Translations under genes and position numbers: made by a program
The notes under the pieces: model-generated
The model's input: only the letters and a program-made list of their open reading frames with translations
Databases searched by the model: none
What the model was told of the DNA's origin: nothing
Part shown: piece by piece, positions 12,369 to 24,379 of the stretch
Layout: every line of letters starts with the position of its first letter
Position numbering within the stretch: position 1 is the stretch's first letter
DNA from: Xanthostigma xanthostigma
Lineage: Eukaryota; Arthropoda; Insecta; Raphidioptera; Raphidiidae
Reading direction: 5' to 3'
Length of the DNA: 64,000 nucleotides
Assembly (NCBI GenBank): GCA_963575645.1
Contig: OY754476.1
Coordinates: 5,642,001-5,706,000 of the forward strand

Positions 12369-12582
12369 TCTTTGATTAACGTCTGAAAAGAACTCTTCAA
12401 ATAATTAAAATTGTCGACCAATTTTTCTCAGACCATATATAATTAATTTTTATATTTTTTATATATTTCTGAAGAAGATCCAAATCCGGATCGAAACGTC
12501 ATCTTGTGTTATATTGATTTGTATTTTTATTATTTTTTGTCAGTATATGGTCTGAGAAAGATTGGTCGACAGTTTCAATTAT
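12369..12582. mobile_element. Penelope-like element remnant, copy 2
   Basis: Flanked by a perfect 13-bp target duplication, TATAAGATACGAA (12356-12368 and 12583-12595). Starts TCTTTGATTAACGTCTG like the copy at 8489, and carries inverted TTGTCGACCAATTTTTC arms. At 12469-12497 it has CTGAAGA, a perfect GATCC/GGATC stem and GAAAC, the best hammerhead-like core in the window. Confidence 0.65.
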
Positions 12583-12914
12583 TATAAGATACGAACTTAT
12601 TAGTGCAGGCTTTTTACCTCAACTAACTAGTGTATTTGTAGATAACCACCATTTTTTTCGTCGACTTACGTTGCAAAATTGGTATCCACTATCCACTAAA
12701 AACGAATATACGATAGCCTATGTCCACCCTGAAGGTCCATTCTAAATATTGGTGAAAAAGAATTTGAAATCAGACGAGTAGTTTCACAAACTCAGAAAAT
12801 TCGCAGTCTCTCTTTATAATATTGCTTTACTTTTTTAGACTAGTCGCTGAGCAGTTTATTAAAAAAAAATTGCACTCCGGGAGTGCCGGCAAAAGTGAAA
12901 ACTTGAATATTAAC

Positions 12915-13078
12915 GTCTTACGAATTTTCGATCAGGTCACGTGTCCTGACGCGAGTTTAACATTTTTTACCCATTACAAAAAAAGTGTACAAAAGTTTTC
13001 GTCTTACGAATTTTCGAACAGGTCACGTGTCCTGACGCGAGTTTAACATTTTTTACCCATTACAAAAAAAGTGTACAA
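12915..13078. repeat. 86-bp tandem duplication with CACGTG sites
   Basis: The unit starting GTCTTACGAATTTTCG repeats exactly 86 bp later with one or two changes. Each unit contains GGTCACGTGTCC, an E-box core (CACGTG at 12938-12943 and 13024-13029). The 74-codon frame 12822-13046 runs through it but has no independent support. Confidence 0.8.
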
Positions 13079-13646
13079 CGCCGCTAAAGAAGTTTTCACT
13101 TCAAAAAAACAATAAATTATAAAATTCAGCATAGATCTGTTTGATGTCGCTAACTAGGTATTTTGTTTAGTATATACGGAATTTTCTATGTACCTACAAA
13201 CAGAGTTGGTACTCGCTCGATTTTTTTCTCGATTACCCCCAACGAACGAGTCACATCTGACAGAACGGTGAAGAGAATACAATATGAGGAACGCAAAATG
13301 CATATGGAGAATCCTTGAACTAATTCAAGAAACAATACACTGAAATCGATTTTATAGAAATGATATGACAATGCAATAGGCTATTCAAATACAAATTATC
13401 TCTCATTAGTCTATTAACTGATTTTTTTTCGTTTCATATTCACATCATTGTTCTGTATATTTTTGATGTTATTAGTTATTTGCGTTTTTTAAATTTTTAA
13501 TGTAAAATAACATACAGTAGGGGAAAATGGGGCACAGTGACTCAACTTTTTCGACTTGAAGTTTGTAGTTCATGAATTAAATATTTTTTTATAACTATAA
13601 CGTCGTTTTTTCTATAGGCTTACATTTTTTAATGATTTAGATTAGA
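13079..13646. other. Non-coding stretch, nothing recognised
   Basis: No gene, RNA or delimited repeat seen. Confidence 0.5.
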
Positions 13647-13918
13647 CAGCCCCGGATCTAGGGAAGGGGGGCAAACCGGGGCACCTGCCCCAGGTGGCAG
13701 TTTCACGGGGCGCCAAAATAATAATATGATATGGTTGAAAACCACATCCAATCTATCCTTTTTCCGATTTACTCAATCTGCTTGTTTTCTGTTCACGAAA
13801 AAAGCCAACCATTAAATATTTGTATGTTTTTTTAAGTAATTTATCTCAAACACTGAAGAGAGGGGGCGCCATTATCAAGTTTCTGCTCCAGTTCGAAAAA
13901 ATCGTAGATCTGGGGCTG
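13647..13918. mobile_element. Non-autonomous hAT element
   Basis: Ends CAGCCCCGGATCTAG and TAGATCTGGGGCTG are inverted. They are flanked by an 8-bp duplication with one mismatch (AGATTAGA / AAATTAGA). Subterminal GC-rich GGGGGGCAAACC / GGGGGCGCC blocks are typical of this hAT type. No transposase. Confidence 0.75.
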
Positions 13919-14188
13919 AAATTAGATATAGACAGTATAAAAACTTCGTCATTAGATCCAGTATGCCCCAATGCTGGTCACAGTGGTTCACATTGGAGGG
14001 TCTTAGTTAATTAAAACTGTTTGTTTTGCGGCATGTTCGTTCTGAAAAAAATATAAAAAAAAAATAATATCAAATTATTATTGCATAGTATGAGTCACAG
14101 TGCGGTTGACTAAACCCACCTTTATGTGATCCAACGCGCTCCATATAGCCATATAGCCCATTCGAGTTAAAAATTCATTGAAAAAAAA

Positions 14189-14436
14189 TTGGTTGTCTGT
14201 AAAGTCGGTTTACGGACGATAGTTTTACGTGATAACGTATTCCGCTCGAATATCACATTTAATAATACATAACCTAAATTTTAGTAGCTGTCAAACTTGG
14301 GCCGATCGTGCTTCTCTATCGCTTATACTGCGCTCTTGCTTGCACGCACAGGTCAGGCGGAACGTTACGGCGTTACACTTTTTCGTGCGTGCAGCTGGTG
14401 TTTCATCAATTTATAAGACGTTATCACGTCAAAAAA
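14189..14436 (+). repeat. Repeat family A, copy 1
   Basis: Defined by TTGGTTGTCTGTAAAGTCGG at one end and ATAAGACGTTATCACGTC plus an A-run at the other, with subterminal inverted ACGTGATAACGT / ACGTTATCACGT. Seven copies or fragments lie in this window (14189, 23128, 32267, 38359, 40728, 42809, 57312). The open frames of 60-90 codons in each copy read the same sequence in different frames and are not genes. Superfamily unknown. Confidence 0.85.
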
Positions 14437-16203
14437 GTAATATTATATAATATATATTGTGAAAACAAAAACACATAGTCGTAAAAGATCTTAAATCTAC
14501 TAATAAAAACTAGTATAATTTCAATCCACAGTATAAAATTGAAAAAAATGCAATTAAATTACGCAACGTAAAAAAAAGTTTGACTATAGGTTTTGCTTGA
14601 GCGTCACTGTCGTGCGTTAAGGGGATGTCCATTAATTACGTGAGGTGTTTTTCCAAATTTGGACCCTCCTTGGTGAGATTGGGTAAGATGTTTTGGAAAC
14701 CCCCTCCCTAAATTTTTAAATGTTATCTGTTATAATGTATATTCTCTGCATTAAAAAGTTGACGTTTTTTGAAAGAAATTAAAAAACATCCTTTCTTGTT
14801 TTTTTTTTCAATTTGAAATCGCTTAAATAATTTTCAAATTAAAACGATACAACAAACCGCCCTCTTTCAGTGTAAAAAGTTTAATAGAATTATAATATGA
14901 ATTAATTACGTAGATTTTAACCATCCATTGCTAATATTTAACTGTAACACTTTCTACCCTAGAAATATTTAAAAATTTGCGTCATACTATACTCAGATAT
15001 ATTGTTGCAATATCACCCGTGCATTTAGTTGACAGTTGTTACTTTCAAATTTTTATAATGTCACATTCAAACCATTCATTTATAATTAACTGCCCATCTT
15101 ATATTAAATTTAAACTTTATGGTTCAAATTTCTGTCACTAGATGTAGTATCATTTTATGTGAAATCCTAATATTGTAAGCTGACCGCAATTGCGTTAAAG
15201 TTGAGAATTTCGGCCGAAGATGAAGCCTCGTTGGATTTTTGATATTGTAGATAGACGTTCGACTTTGTTGTAAATGAAATATGATGTTTAATTAGTTTCA
15301 ATTAAATTGAAAGTGTTCAATAGCAATCGAGAGAACATTATAAATAATAATAATTACTGGGTGATGTTTGTGCATGCAATATTAGTTCACATGCAGCCAA
15401 TCAAAGAAGACATATTTCTCATTCTTGTTATGTAAAAATATTATTTTATTTGTAAATGTATTTATATGTTTATTATTACAATTAGCAAAATGAAACTGGA
15501 AGTCGAAGGTCAGATCTAGATATCACTTTTGAAAATCTGTATTATTTACTTAAATTAGCAAGATCTAATTTTTAAAATCAACAGTATTTTGTATTAAGTC
15601 AGAAATGGATTATTTTTGTTTGCGTTGTAAACTTTCCAAATTACATTCAGGCCATGAAGTCATGTATAATTGACACAATACTTATTGCACACAAGAAATG
15701 ATGCCGTGTCCAGTTAATGAGCAAAATTTCATCTGTAGATTTTCGTCAAAACACTTGTTTAAAAAAATCGCTCAAGCATCATCTCCGTTTGTGCAGCGCA
15801 GAGGTAAAACGGCCAACTTTATGAAAAGCCAATGCGGGGCATCCTTGGGATCGCGCGTTGAAGGGCTGAGGGCGTGTCGATACGCTGAAATTAGTGTAAA
15901 AAAACTCAACGGTGAAGTCATCATTTCTCATTTAATGAATTCTGGGTTTTGGTTAAGAATGTTATAAAAATTTTCACAGCTGCCCATATTAAATTTTACA
16001 ATAAACATTTCCCGTAACGTTTCAACTTTAAAGTGGCCTACACACCTTGATACAAGCTGCGATGCAGGCATCGACTCTATGTTTCATGAAACTTGCATCA
16101 GTTGCATAAACGCCTACTTAAATCGAAACCTATTGCGACTCCATGTTCATGCAACACAAGAACAGTAGGTTATTTTCTAGGTACCTAGTACTTGACGAAT
16201 AAA
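14437..16203. other. Mostly featureless; one half MITE
   Basis: GGGGATGTCCATTAATTACG at about 14620 resembles one end of a short TIR family but no partner end was found. The rest shows no gene. The frame 15698-15967 has no recognisable domain. AAAGTGGCCTACACACCTTG near 16030 resembles a PIF/Harbinger end. Confidence 0.45.
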
Positions 16204-16371
16204 ATGAGGTACGTTTTGCCAACACCAGTTTTATTAGCAGTAGTTAGGGCACTCTTTATACTCCATATAAGAAAAAGGAAATTATTAAGGAAATGATCAA
16301 AAAGATGCAGGTTTATAGAAAGAAAACGTTATTCAAATGCTTTATTGGAAGAGCTAAAAGTACATTTGTAT
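16204..16371 (+). pseudogene. PIF/Harbinger transposase N-terminal remnant
   Basis: Reads MRYVLPTPVLLAVVRAL and then, after one in-frame stop at 16294-16296, RFIERKRYSNALLEELK. The second part has the R-x-R ... G/Y-x-x-L-x-x-EL pattern of the N-terminus of PIF/Harbinger nucleases; the better example in this window is at 54868. The catalytic part is missing. The downstream frame to 16698 is not recognisable. The identification rests on a short motif. Confidence 0.35.
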
Positions 16372-16698
16372 AAACTTATATCATTAGTTGCAATCGTGAA
16401 TATTACCAAATTGTATGTTTCTAAATCAAATCGTTTCTGGGAATACAATATTGTACCCAAATTGGTCACTCACTTTTCGATTTACGAAAGCGCTCTAAAT
16501 ATACGCCCAAAAAAAAGGGTACATTTGTCTAGGTTTGGCCATCAACTTACAAGAAAAAGTGCTTTCGATTCCATTTTGTCGATTGCAATGATGACTTTAA
16601 TTCGTAGTATTTTCGAAAAAAAATTAACATTTTTGTCAGTAACTTTTTATTTACATACAGTATTTTTATTCCATGGAAATATTGAGGTTATAATATAA

Positions 16699-17091
16699 AA
16701 AACGAAAGTGTTACATTTTGTACATAGGTTGCATGCTAAATAAAATAATAATTTAGCAAAGAAGTTTTGTGAGTGAACCATAGTGTTGGGTAAATGATCA
16801 TATTGTTGGTCCTCATTATATATAATATATAGTCTGTAAGACTTCAATATATTGTGACGAGACGCCACTGAAGGCGACAACAATACGCGCATTGCTGTCG
16901 GAACCGCGTATGTAACAAGCTCACACAGAGAAGCAATAAGTGTACAGTATACGCACGCGCGCACACAAGGAAGTCGAGAGTGGTAGGAAGCATAAGACAG
17001 CGTGATGCCGTTTCCGTCACGACATAGTTTTACTGCCAAAACGCGCCAATAGATGTATCACATCAAAAAGAAATGGTTTTTATATTATATC
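16699..17091. other. Non-coding stretch
   Basis: Covered by a 130-codon minus-strand frame (16647-17039) with no recognisable domain. I regard it as chance. Confidence 0.45.
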
Positions 17092-17245
17092 TGGGCCAGA
17101 CTGCTTCGTTTGGATGAAATATTTAATCCATAAGTGCGTCGGGAGCCACTGTAAAATGGCAAAAATACCAATGTGTCTCAGGGGTTCTTGACGCATTTAT
17201 GATTTAAATATTTCATCCAAAAGAAGAGGCAGTTGGTGCATCGGG
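17092..17245. mobile_element. Hairpin MITE
   Basis: Inverted arms share TTTGGATGAAATATTTAA, ATAAGTGCGTC and complements, with a loop of about 40 bp. No coding capacity. Confidence 0.65.
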
Positions 17246-17983
17246 GCAGAAAATAATGATTTCGTACTTTTTGTTGGTTTACTTTTTTCCGGAGTTTTTT
17301 TTTGTAGAAATATAAACATTGCATGTTAATGATTTAATAACTGACCGCGACCATCAGTTGTTACATATACCCTAACCAAATGTTAGATACCGGTTCCAAT
17401 AGCGTTATTTATTATGACACGCGATTTCAATTTCAAGTTTCTGTCATTAAATAAAACCTACATAATATAGACCAGCAGTTCATGGATATCGTATGACATA
17501 CATAATATCACTATCGTGTTTGTCTTCTCATGTTCCAGATAAAAGTTTGAAAAAGCTTAACACTTTTTTTTAATTGACTTCAAATAAGAAGTTTCGTTTG
17601 TTTGTATGTATGTAATGTGGACATATCTCGGGAACTATTGAACCAATTTAAGAAAGTCTTTCACTTTTTTAAAGCCTACTCCTTTTCGAGTGACACAGAC
17701 TAATTAATGATCACGCTAAATAAAAGAAGAATTCGCTGTGAGCGAAAAGTATGTATGACCGCAATTATCTAAGAAGCTACTGGACCGATTTGAATGTATT
17801 TTTATTGTATTGTTCAAGATTGTATAGGGAAGGACTTTAAACTAGTCGCATTATTCGATTTTATTTTAAAATAAAATACAAGGACACTAAAAAGTGTGAA
17901 ATAAAAACATTTTTTTAAGTCGATTTAAAATGTGATCTACTTCAAAAAAGAAATCGGATAGTCTCTGAATAGGATAGCGTGAT
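17246..17983. other. Non-coding stretch with repeat-like phrases
   Basis: Sequence such as GGACATATCTCGGGAACTAT and GCTACTGGACCGATTTGAAT is of the type found inside arthropod dispersed repeats, but I cannot set boundaries. Confidence 0.4.
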
Positions 17984-18330
17984 TTTTTTTATTTTATGGG
18001 TTCCGTACCTCAAAAGGAAAAAAGGAAGCCTTATAGGATCACTTCGTTGTCCGTCTGTTTGTCTGTCAAGGCCCTTTTTCTCAGAACGCGTGGAAGTATC
18101 AAGTTGAAATTAATATCAAATACTGGCTGCAATCCCTTAGAGATGTGAAAAAATTAAGCTTGTCAGTCAACGCAATTAAAAGATACGGCCGTTTATGTCG
18201 CATATTTTGACACTCGCAAGAGAATCAAAACCTATAGGGTACTTCCCGTTGACCTAGAAACATGAAATTTGGTAAGAAGCAATGTCTTTATAGCACAAGT
18301 AAAGTAGTTAGGAGGTGATGCGCAAAAAAA
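17984..18330 (+). repeat. Dispersed repeat with GGGTTCCGTACC block
   Basis: Contains GGGTTCCGTACCTCAAAAGG, TTCGTTGTCCGTCTGTTTGTC and CATGAAATTTGG, blocks that recur in many arthropod interspersed repeats (family knowledge, not tested here). Only one copy is visible in the window, so the ends are approximate. Confidence 0.4.
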
Positions 18331-19771
18331 CATGTCGTCCCAACATTCTATCGCCTGATACATAAGCTATTTAAGTAATTTAGAGCATTTTTTCTTATAT
18401 GATACATAGGCGGAATCTGGACTCATTTTAGGTAAGGGGGCTAAAAAAAGTCAAAGATGAAAAAAATGATTAAAATTTTTAAAAAATTCTGCCGCTTCGT
18501 TTTTAGGTTCTGGCAGTGCCAAATGACCGGGAAATACCAGCGGCACCCTCCCCAAGCCACTCTTAAGAAAGTGGCTTTATGTTCATATAAAACCACTTTG
18601 ACATTTTTGATCTCCCTTATCTTAAAATGATATTTCGTAATTTTTAATTTACCTTTCAGTGCAATGAACGAAGTCTGGTAACATTTAAGAGAAATTATTT
18701 TAAAAAATAGACGCAATTAATCAACATAAAATGGGCAATTTAAAGTTGTTGACAATAATGTAGAAATACTGTACCAGTTTTAAAATGATTTGCATTTAAT
18801 ACTCAGTAAATAAATTTTATGAATTGTGATGTTGAAAATATGATGTAACAGTTTTTGTATTCTTAAGATAGCATGTTTGACGTCATAGTATAAAATGTAT
18901 TCTTAAAAACTGTTGAAACTTGTACCATGGATTTTTTTTAATTGTACTGCTATAGTTTCGAAGACACATTTTTCTGCGAACTGTTAAAATTACGTTCCGT
19001 GTTTTAAATCTCATCCACTGTAGGAGCGACCTTCGGAAAAACCGAGGAATATCGGAGAATTTAACAATTCCAAGTTTTTCTCAAAAACTACTTTTTGTTC
19101 ACTGTTTTGTTAAATCACACGTTGGGAAAAATCTGGGAAATAAGAAAACTATTTTTGAGATAATATTACTCTTTCATAAAATCGATAGACCCTTCAGATG
19201 TTGCAGCAGAAAAAAGTGAAAGTTCATATCACTTAAAAGTCGGTTTTATTCTGGGAGTATTTTTTTTGCGTGTTTGAACAATTAATTACTGTTGATTTGT
19301 TTGGAGAAATGAAGCTGCGCTCTGTAAATAGAACTGCCATACGTCCGGATTTTTTCGGCCAAATAAAAAACTCGTAGGTACGGAAGGGTGGGCATCATAT
19401 TTAGGATTGATGTTGCTTTTTGACTTTTAATAATTATATTAAAAAATGCGTCATAAACAATGCATGTATATGTATAACATCAAAATTTGAGAACCGCCCA
19501 AAAGATTTTCACCCGGACGAAGCCGGACCTAGCAGTTAGTATGTAATATACGAATTGTACAGTAATTGAAATATCGTGGGAAGTTTGAAGCGCGTCGTGT
19601 TTTACTGCATAATGTGCAGAATTTGCGTGAGTTTAGTGGAATTCCAACCAAGGGCATCGTAATTGGACATCGCAGCAATCGTAACATCGTTTCATAATGT
19701 ATCATTATAAACACAAACTTATATTGTTCTGTATAAAAACACTGCATGTGTCAGGTTTTATATATTATATA
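18331..19771. other. Non-coding stretch, nothing recognised
   Basis: No conserved exon or bounded element. Minus frames at 18441-18716 and 19529-19747 lack features. Confidence 0.5.
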
Positions 19772-20040
19772 CTAGCTGTTACCCGCGACTTCGTCCGCAT
19801 AGGTTTTAATTTAATTATTAATTTATTATTTAATTTAATTATTTTTCTAAAATAAAAGTAGCTTAAGTTATTCCTTATAACATCAGCTTGGGTTAGAAAC
19901 ACAAAATTTGATTTGAGGATTCTTAGTTAAAATCGAAGAGATTATCGAAGTCTTATCCCAAAAGGGTGGAAACATTTGTAAAGGATACGCTGTATCTCTG
20001 AATTTGCGCTAAAAACGTGAAACTCAAAAAAAAAATTCTT
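19772..20040 (-). mobile_element. Helitron-like 3' end
   Basis: CTAGCTGTTACCCGCGACTT on the plus strand is the reverse complement of a GCGGGTAACAGCTAG end, seen also in the element at 56388-56868. The 5' boundary is not visible, so the extent is approximate. A shorter piece of the same kind lies at 24270. Confidence 0.5.
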
Positions 20041-20330
20041 AAAAAATAAAGAAATACATGTTCGACGGTTTCTTGAACAAACTAGTCAAAGCGGTGGGTT
20101 TTATATAAAAAAAATTTACTGGGTTAAATATATCAACTATTTATGGTATAGGTCATAGGTACCATGCGATCGGAGTGACGGGCAAATGCGAATATTCTTT
20201 ACATCACTAATAGTCACTATAAATTAATTCGAACATGGAGGAATTATAAGAAATTCAGAAGTTTACCACTTGTAATTTCTGGATTATTATAATAAATAAG
20301 AGTACTCTGAAATTTGAAGCAACTGTAAAA

Positions 20331-20658
20331 CAGTGGTGCCCAAAATGGGCGCTTCCCCCCCCCCCCCCTGGTGGGTGCTGCAGCGATTCAGGGTGGGACG
20401 GGCGACGATGGCCACAAGTGCATTTGGAAGCGATGAATTCTGAGTTCAATAAATAGTTTCATAATTTCAAACTTCAATGTTTCTAATTTACACCTTTCTT
20501 TACTATATTTTAGGAAAAAGTTATAGAAGCATTAATACACATACTCATATTTTTCTGTTTAATTTTTATTAAAATAAAAAAAAAATAATTTCCAGGGGGG
20601 CTGAGTAATATTTTTTCTAGAAAGGGAGCGGTAGGCCAAATAAGTTTGGAAACCACTG
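20331..20658. mobile_element. Non-autonomous hAT element with C-run
   Basis: Ends CAGTGGTGCCCAAA and TTTGGAAACCACTG, with flanking CTGTAAAA / CTGTAAAT (8 bp, one mismatch). A run of about 14 C follows the left end; homopolymer length is likely to vary between reads. Confidence 0.75.
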
Positions 20659-20749
20659 CTGTAAATTACAAACCTTGCCTAAAGGCTCCTTCACAAGATG
20701 CTGGATTTCGAGCTCGCTTACCTGCTTGAAGTCTTGCAGGCTGCCATGA

Positions 20750-21275
20750 TTGATAATAATAATAATAATAATAATAATTTATTTGCATAGCCAAAAAAGT
20801 TGGATACAAAAGGTCAGTACATAGCTTTACGCATTAAAATATGTTACGAAAATTCGTCTAGACTATAAAAATTTCTTTCAATTAAAAAAGTCTTTAATTT
20901 ATTTTTAAAATGCTTTAGCGATTTAATATTTTTTATATTGTCGGGTATTTTATTAAAAATTGTTATTCCATTGTATAGACAGGCTTTTTTGTATAGAGTC
21001 AATCGATGAGTTGGTATCATAAGATTATTTTTTCTAGTTTCATATTGGTGTTGTATAGTGTCACATTTGAAAATATCGATGTTTTTAAAAACGAAAACAC
21101 ATAACTTAAATATATAAACCGAGGTGAAGGTTAATAATTTAAGATTTTTAAAAAGAACTCTGCAGGACTCTCTTCTATCGGTTTTTGCGATAATTCTTAC
21201 GGCCCTCTTTTGAATTAAGAAAATTCTGTTGGCTTCTCTTACTCCACCCCATAGACATAATAGAATAAAAATTGG
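20750..21275 (-). mobile_element. 5'-truncated LINE insertion
   Basis: Minus-strand 3' end of a non-LTR retrotransposon. It has the end of the reverse transcriptase frame, about 90 bp of 3' untranslated sequence, and an (ATT)n tail seen on the plus strand as repeated AAT at 20755-20780. It sits inside the TIR element 20683-21803, so it is younger than that element. Confidence 0.8.
20844..21274 (-). CDS. LINE reverse transcriptase, C-terminal fragment (open)
   Basis: Continuous open frame of about 143 codons on the minus strand without a start codon, ending in TAA at 20844-20846. It begins near LWGGVREANRIFLIQKRAVR and contains ETRKNNLMIPTHRL, NGITIFNKIPDNIKN and a final NFYSLDEFS. This is the region after the reverse transcriptase domain in Jockey/CR1-type LINEs (family knowledge). 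There are no frameshifts, unlike the related fragment at 24480-25490, so the insertion is comparatively recent. The catalytic FADD part is missing, so it cannot act by itself. Confidence 0.8.
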
Positions 21276-21803
21276 CGTATCCTGCTTGGTGGTTGGTATA
21301 TAGCGCTGCTAGTTTCGCTTCACACGCAGCTTGCTTGTTTGCTCGCTGTTTTGCTAGGTTGACAGTTATATTTAAAATTTAAATATGAGTATAATGGTTA
21401 TGCAAGAAATAATGCGTCATAGACGAATTGCTACTATGACTTTAATAATGATTCAAACGCTTCGGGAGAGAAGAGAAAAATCACAGCGAAAACTTATTTC
21501 TTGTCGAGCCTATTTACATTTTTATTTTACAACTTTTGGCCCCATCGCTGTTCACTTGAAACTTTTTTCAAACAATACCATATTTAACGAATGTCAGACG
21601 ATATCACGTGATAAAATACGACTCCATATAATTGGTCAAACTATTGCATGAAAAATGTCACTGAAGCTATCACCGAATATAGCAAGATAGCGAGCAGAGG
21701 ACCAATCAGTGACGTCACAATCCAGCAGCGTAGCATGCAAAGCTGCCTGCAAGACTTCAAACAAGCAAGCGAGCTCAAAATCCAGCATCATGTGAAGGGG
21801 CCT

Positions 21804-22251
21804 TGATATTAGGTTGATGTTGAATATATTCGTATAGTTAGTTATGGAATCAGTATGGTTTTTAATGATTTTGTTAAACATTTAGTATATTTTTGAACTC
21901 TTTTGAGTTGGTTTTACCAATAAACACCTTAGGGCGTTACAACGATACGTGTGTAACTAGCGTATTTTAAACATAATATAAGTACGTAAAATATTTGTTA
22001 TTCATGTTCATTTTTAAATAGATGATAATTTGTTAACATTACAACTTGACAAAAGAAAAATTTATAGCTTTATTTAAGACAGATTATTATAATTACCTGA
22101 ATACGTATACTGTTATCATTGTACACAGTATTTATGATGTAACGCGTCTTTACGTACCAATTTAAATAATTTTTAATTGCTCTGTAGACATACAAATGGA
22201 GCCGCCGTCCCGCTAAATTAAAATTCATGTTTCTTATACGAGTATAAGTAA
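21804..22251. other. Non-coding stretch, nothing recognised
   Basis: No gene or repeat boundary seen. Confidence 0.5.
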
Positions 22252-22495
22252 CAGTGGCGTAACAATAGGGTGGCAGAACGGGTAAAGCCCCCGGCTGAAG
22301 GAGGCCCCCGGCCCGAGAAGTCCGCGAGTACAGGAGCAGCCTAACATTTATTATTACAACATTTAGTGAAATTTATTAGTTTTGTATTCAATTAATTTAA
22401 TTTATCTACTAAATTACATACACAAATTAAACAAAAAAATGTATAACGTTGGTTAAGGGAGGACCCCAGCCTCAAACGGTATAGTTACGCCACTG
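22252..22495. mobile_element. Non-autonomous hAT element
   Basis: CAGTGGCGTAACAATAGG and ATAGTTACGCCACTG ends with flanking ATAAGTAA / ATAGGTAA (8 bp, one mismatch). Subterminal GGCCCCCGGCC block. No transposase. Confidence 0.8.
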
Positions 22496-22808
22496 ATAGG
22501 TAACCCAGTCATTCTTATATTTAACTAAGATAATGTTTAAGCATGGTAAAGATTAGGCAGTAAAGTTTCTAAAAACAATCCCAATTAATTATTTAAGAAA
22601 ATAAGAAACCCGATGTGTTGATTTTCAAAATAATTAATTTTTATTTTTTGTTCCTTTTAGTTAGTCATTTTGACGCCTTCGAGTTATTTACTTTTTTATA
22701 GTTTGTGCCATAATGGCAGCGTAAAAGTGTAGTAATCTTAAAATTCGGGTGTCCGTGTGCTTGTAATTCTTCTTCTCCTAAACGGCTTGATCGATTTTTA
22801 AGACTTTT

Positions 22809-22925
22809 TTTGCCGATCGACATACTGATCGGCAAAGCTGCACTAGTGTGGACGTGACTGTCGGCTTCGTTATCGGGCAAATTCGTTGCCGATCGTAACA
22901 GCTTTGCCGATCGGCATAGTCAGGC
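22809..22925. repeat. Cluster of GCCGATCG palindromes
   Basis: Within about 115 bp the words TTGCCGATCG, TGATCGGCAAAGC, TTGCCGATCG and TTTGCCGATCGGCA occur in alternating orientation and can fold back on each other. Probably the end of an unrecognised TIR element; no partner was found. Confidence 0.5.
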
Positions 22926-23127
22926 AACTTTTAAATTTTTAAATTATTCAATTGTTGATATGTTTTCTAAATAAATACATGTACAGAGATTGCTGAAATA
23001 TTTATTTATAATAATAACTTTCAATTATTCTATTTTATTCTGTTCAGCTGAAATAATATTTGATTATCTAAATTTTAAAATGCATCGGTAGATACTTACA
23101 TTTCTTCGCACAAAAGGTAAAATAAAA
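22926..23127. other. Non-coding stretch
   Basis: AT-rich, featureless. Confidence 0.5.
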
Positions 23128-23546
23128 TTGGTTGTCTGTAAAGTCGGTTTACGGACGATAGTTTTACGTGATAACGTATTCCGCTCGAATATCATATTTA
23201 ATAATACATAACCTAAATTTTAGTAGCTGTCAAACTATATTTTTACCGACTAATAATTTGATCAACCAAAGCAAAATACATATTTTTAATCGATTATAAA
23301 AGACATTTAAAAGAATGTATATATATTATATATTTGTTAACAAACCGTATAATTTATCTGGCCATCTGTCAGATGTAGCTTTCGCTGGAACAGCCGAAAA
23401 AAATGTTGAACGCACACTACTCTCTGACGTTACGCGAGAAGAGAGAGACTATCGCTTATATCGCGCTCTCGCTTGCGGAACGTTACTCTTTTTCGTGCGT
23501 GCAGCCGGTGTTTCATCAATTTATAAGACGTTATCACGTCAAAAAA
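23128..23546 (+). repeat. Repeat family A, long copy
   Basis: Same ends as the copy at 14189 but about 170 bp longer, with extra central sequence starting TATATTTTTACCGACTAATA. The word TATATTTTTACCGAC also follows the CTGTCAAAC block in the copy at 57312, so this is a fuller version of the family rather than a random insertion. Confidence 0.8.
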
Positions 23547-24325
23547 TTCTATCTGCAAAACTTGTTTAAAAACAATGTACCTCAATTACACTTTTTTGTT
23601 TTAAATTAGAGTGACCATTTTTATCGTAACACAATGCGGGACAGAAAATGTTTTATCAGTTTTTTTAGTAGCTGTTATTTCTTACAACAAACATCCGCAT
23701 GCGCGAAGGCGAATGACCATTTTTTTAGTAACCTAAATTTTAAAAAATATAAGATGCGCGAAAACGAAAATCCGGAATGGCTGGTCACCTTATTTTAAAT
23801 CCAACTGAAATAATGTTTGTTTACAATTTAAAAGAAGTTAAATCATTTATTTAAACGATCCAGAAAAAATTGTAAAAACATTGAACTGTCAGGAAGATTA
23901 AACTTTTGTTTCTTTATTGATTTTAATTGTTCATTTTTCCATGTCTACATAATGGAAACCCTGTTTTAGATCAAATTTCATTCTTTTTAATTCTTATTCA
24001 ACCGAAAAAATTGTGTTTATTGAAAATAATATGTCTACCAACATCCAATGATATAAAAGTAAAAAAATCTATTTAAAATGAAACGAAACGTCAAGGCTAA
24101 TCCATAAATAACGTACTATCAGCACATAATTACATAATATTATGACCTTAAAATTGTTTAAATAATTTAGCGGTACTTTAACGCAAAATGATGCTCGATT
24201 TCTAATTTCCTTAAATCTTTTTGTAGTACTCTTCATATGGCTCGTAACTTTTTTCGTTAATAGTATTAACTAGCTTTTACCCGTGGCTCCGAGCGAGTTT
24301 TTGTCAGTTTTTACAAAAATCTAAT
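23547..24325. other. Non-coding stretch
   Basis: No gene. CTAGCTTTTACCCGTGGCTC at 24270 is a scrap of a Helitron-like 3' end on the minus strand. Confidence 0.5.
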
Positions 24326-24379
24326 CAGTGGCGTAGCTAGGCGTGGTTGAAGCGGGCCTTCGCCCATGGCCTCGCGCCT

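Larger units (their letters stand above)
20683..21803. mobile_element. PIF/Harbinger-type TIR element with nested LINE
   Basis: Inverted ends of about 60 bp (AGGCTCCTTCACAAGATGCT and the complement of GCATCATGTGAAGGGGCCT), flanked by TAA / TGA, fit a 3-bp target site duplication of PIF/Harbinger elements. A LINE fragment at 20750-21275 has inserted inside. The 88-codon frame 21385-21651 lies in the residual element interior and has no recognisable transposase motif. Confidence 0.6.

Noticed and set aside
16647-17039. 130-codon minus ORF
   Set aside because: No recognisable motif, splice context or repeat logic; compatible with chance among several hundred frames.
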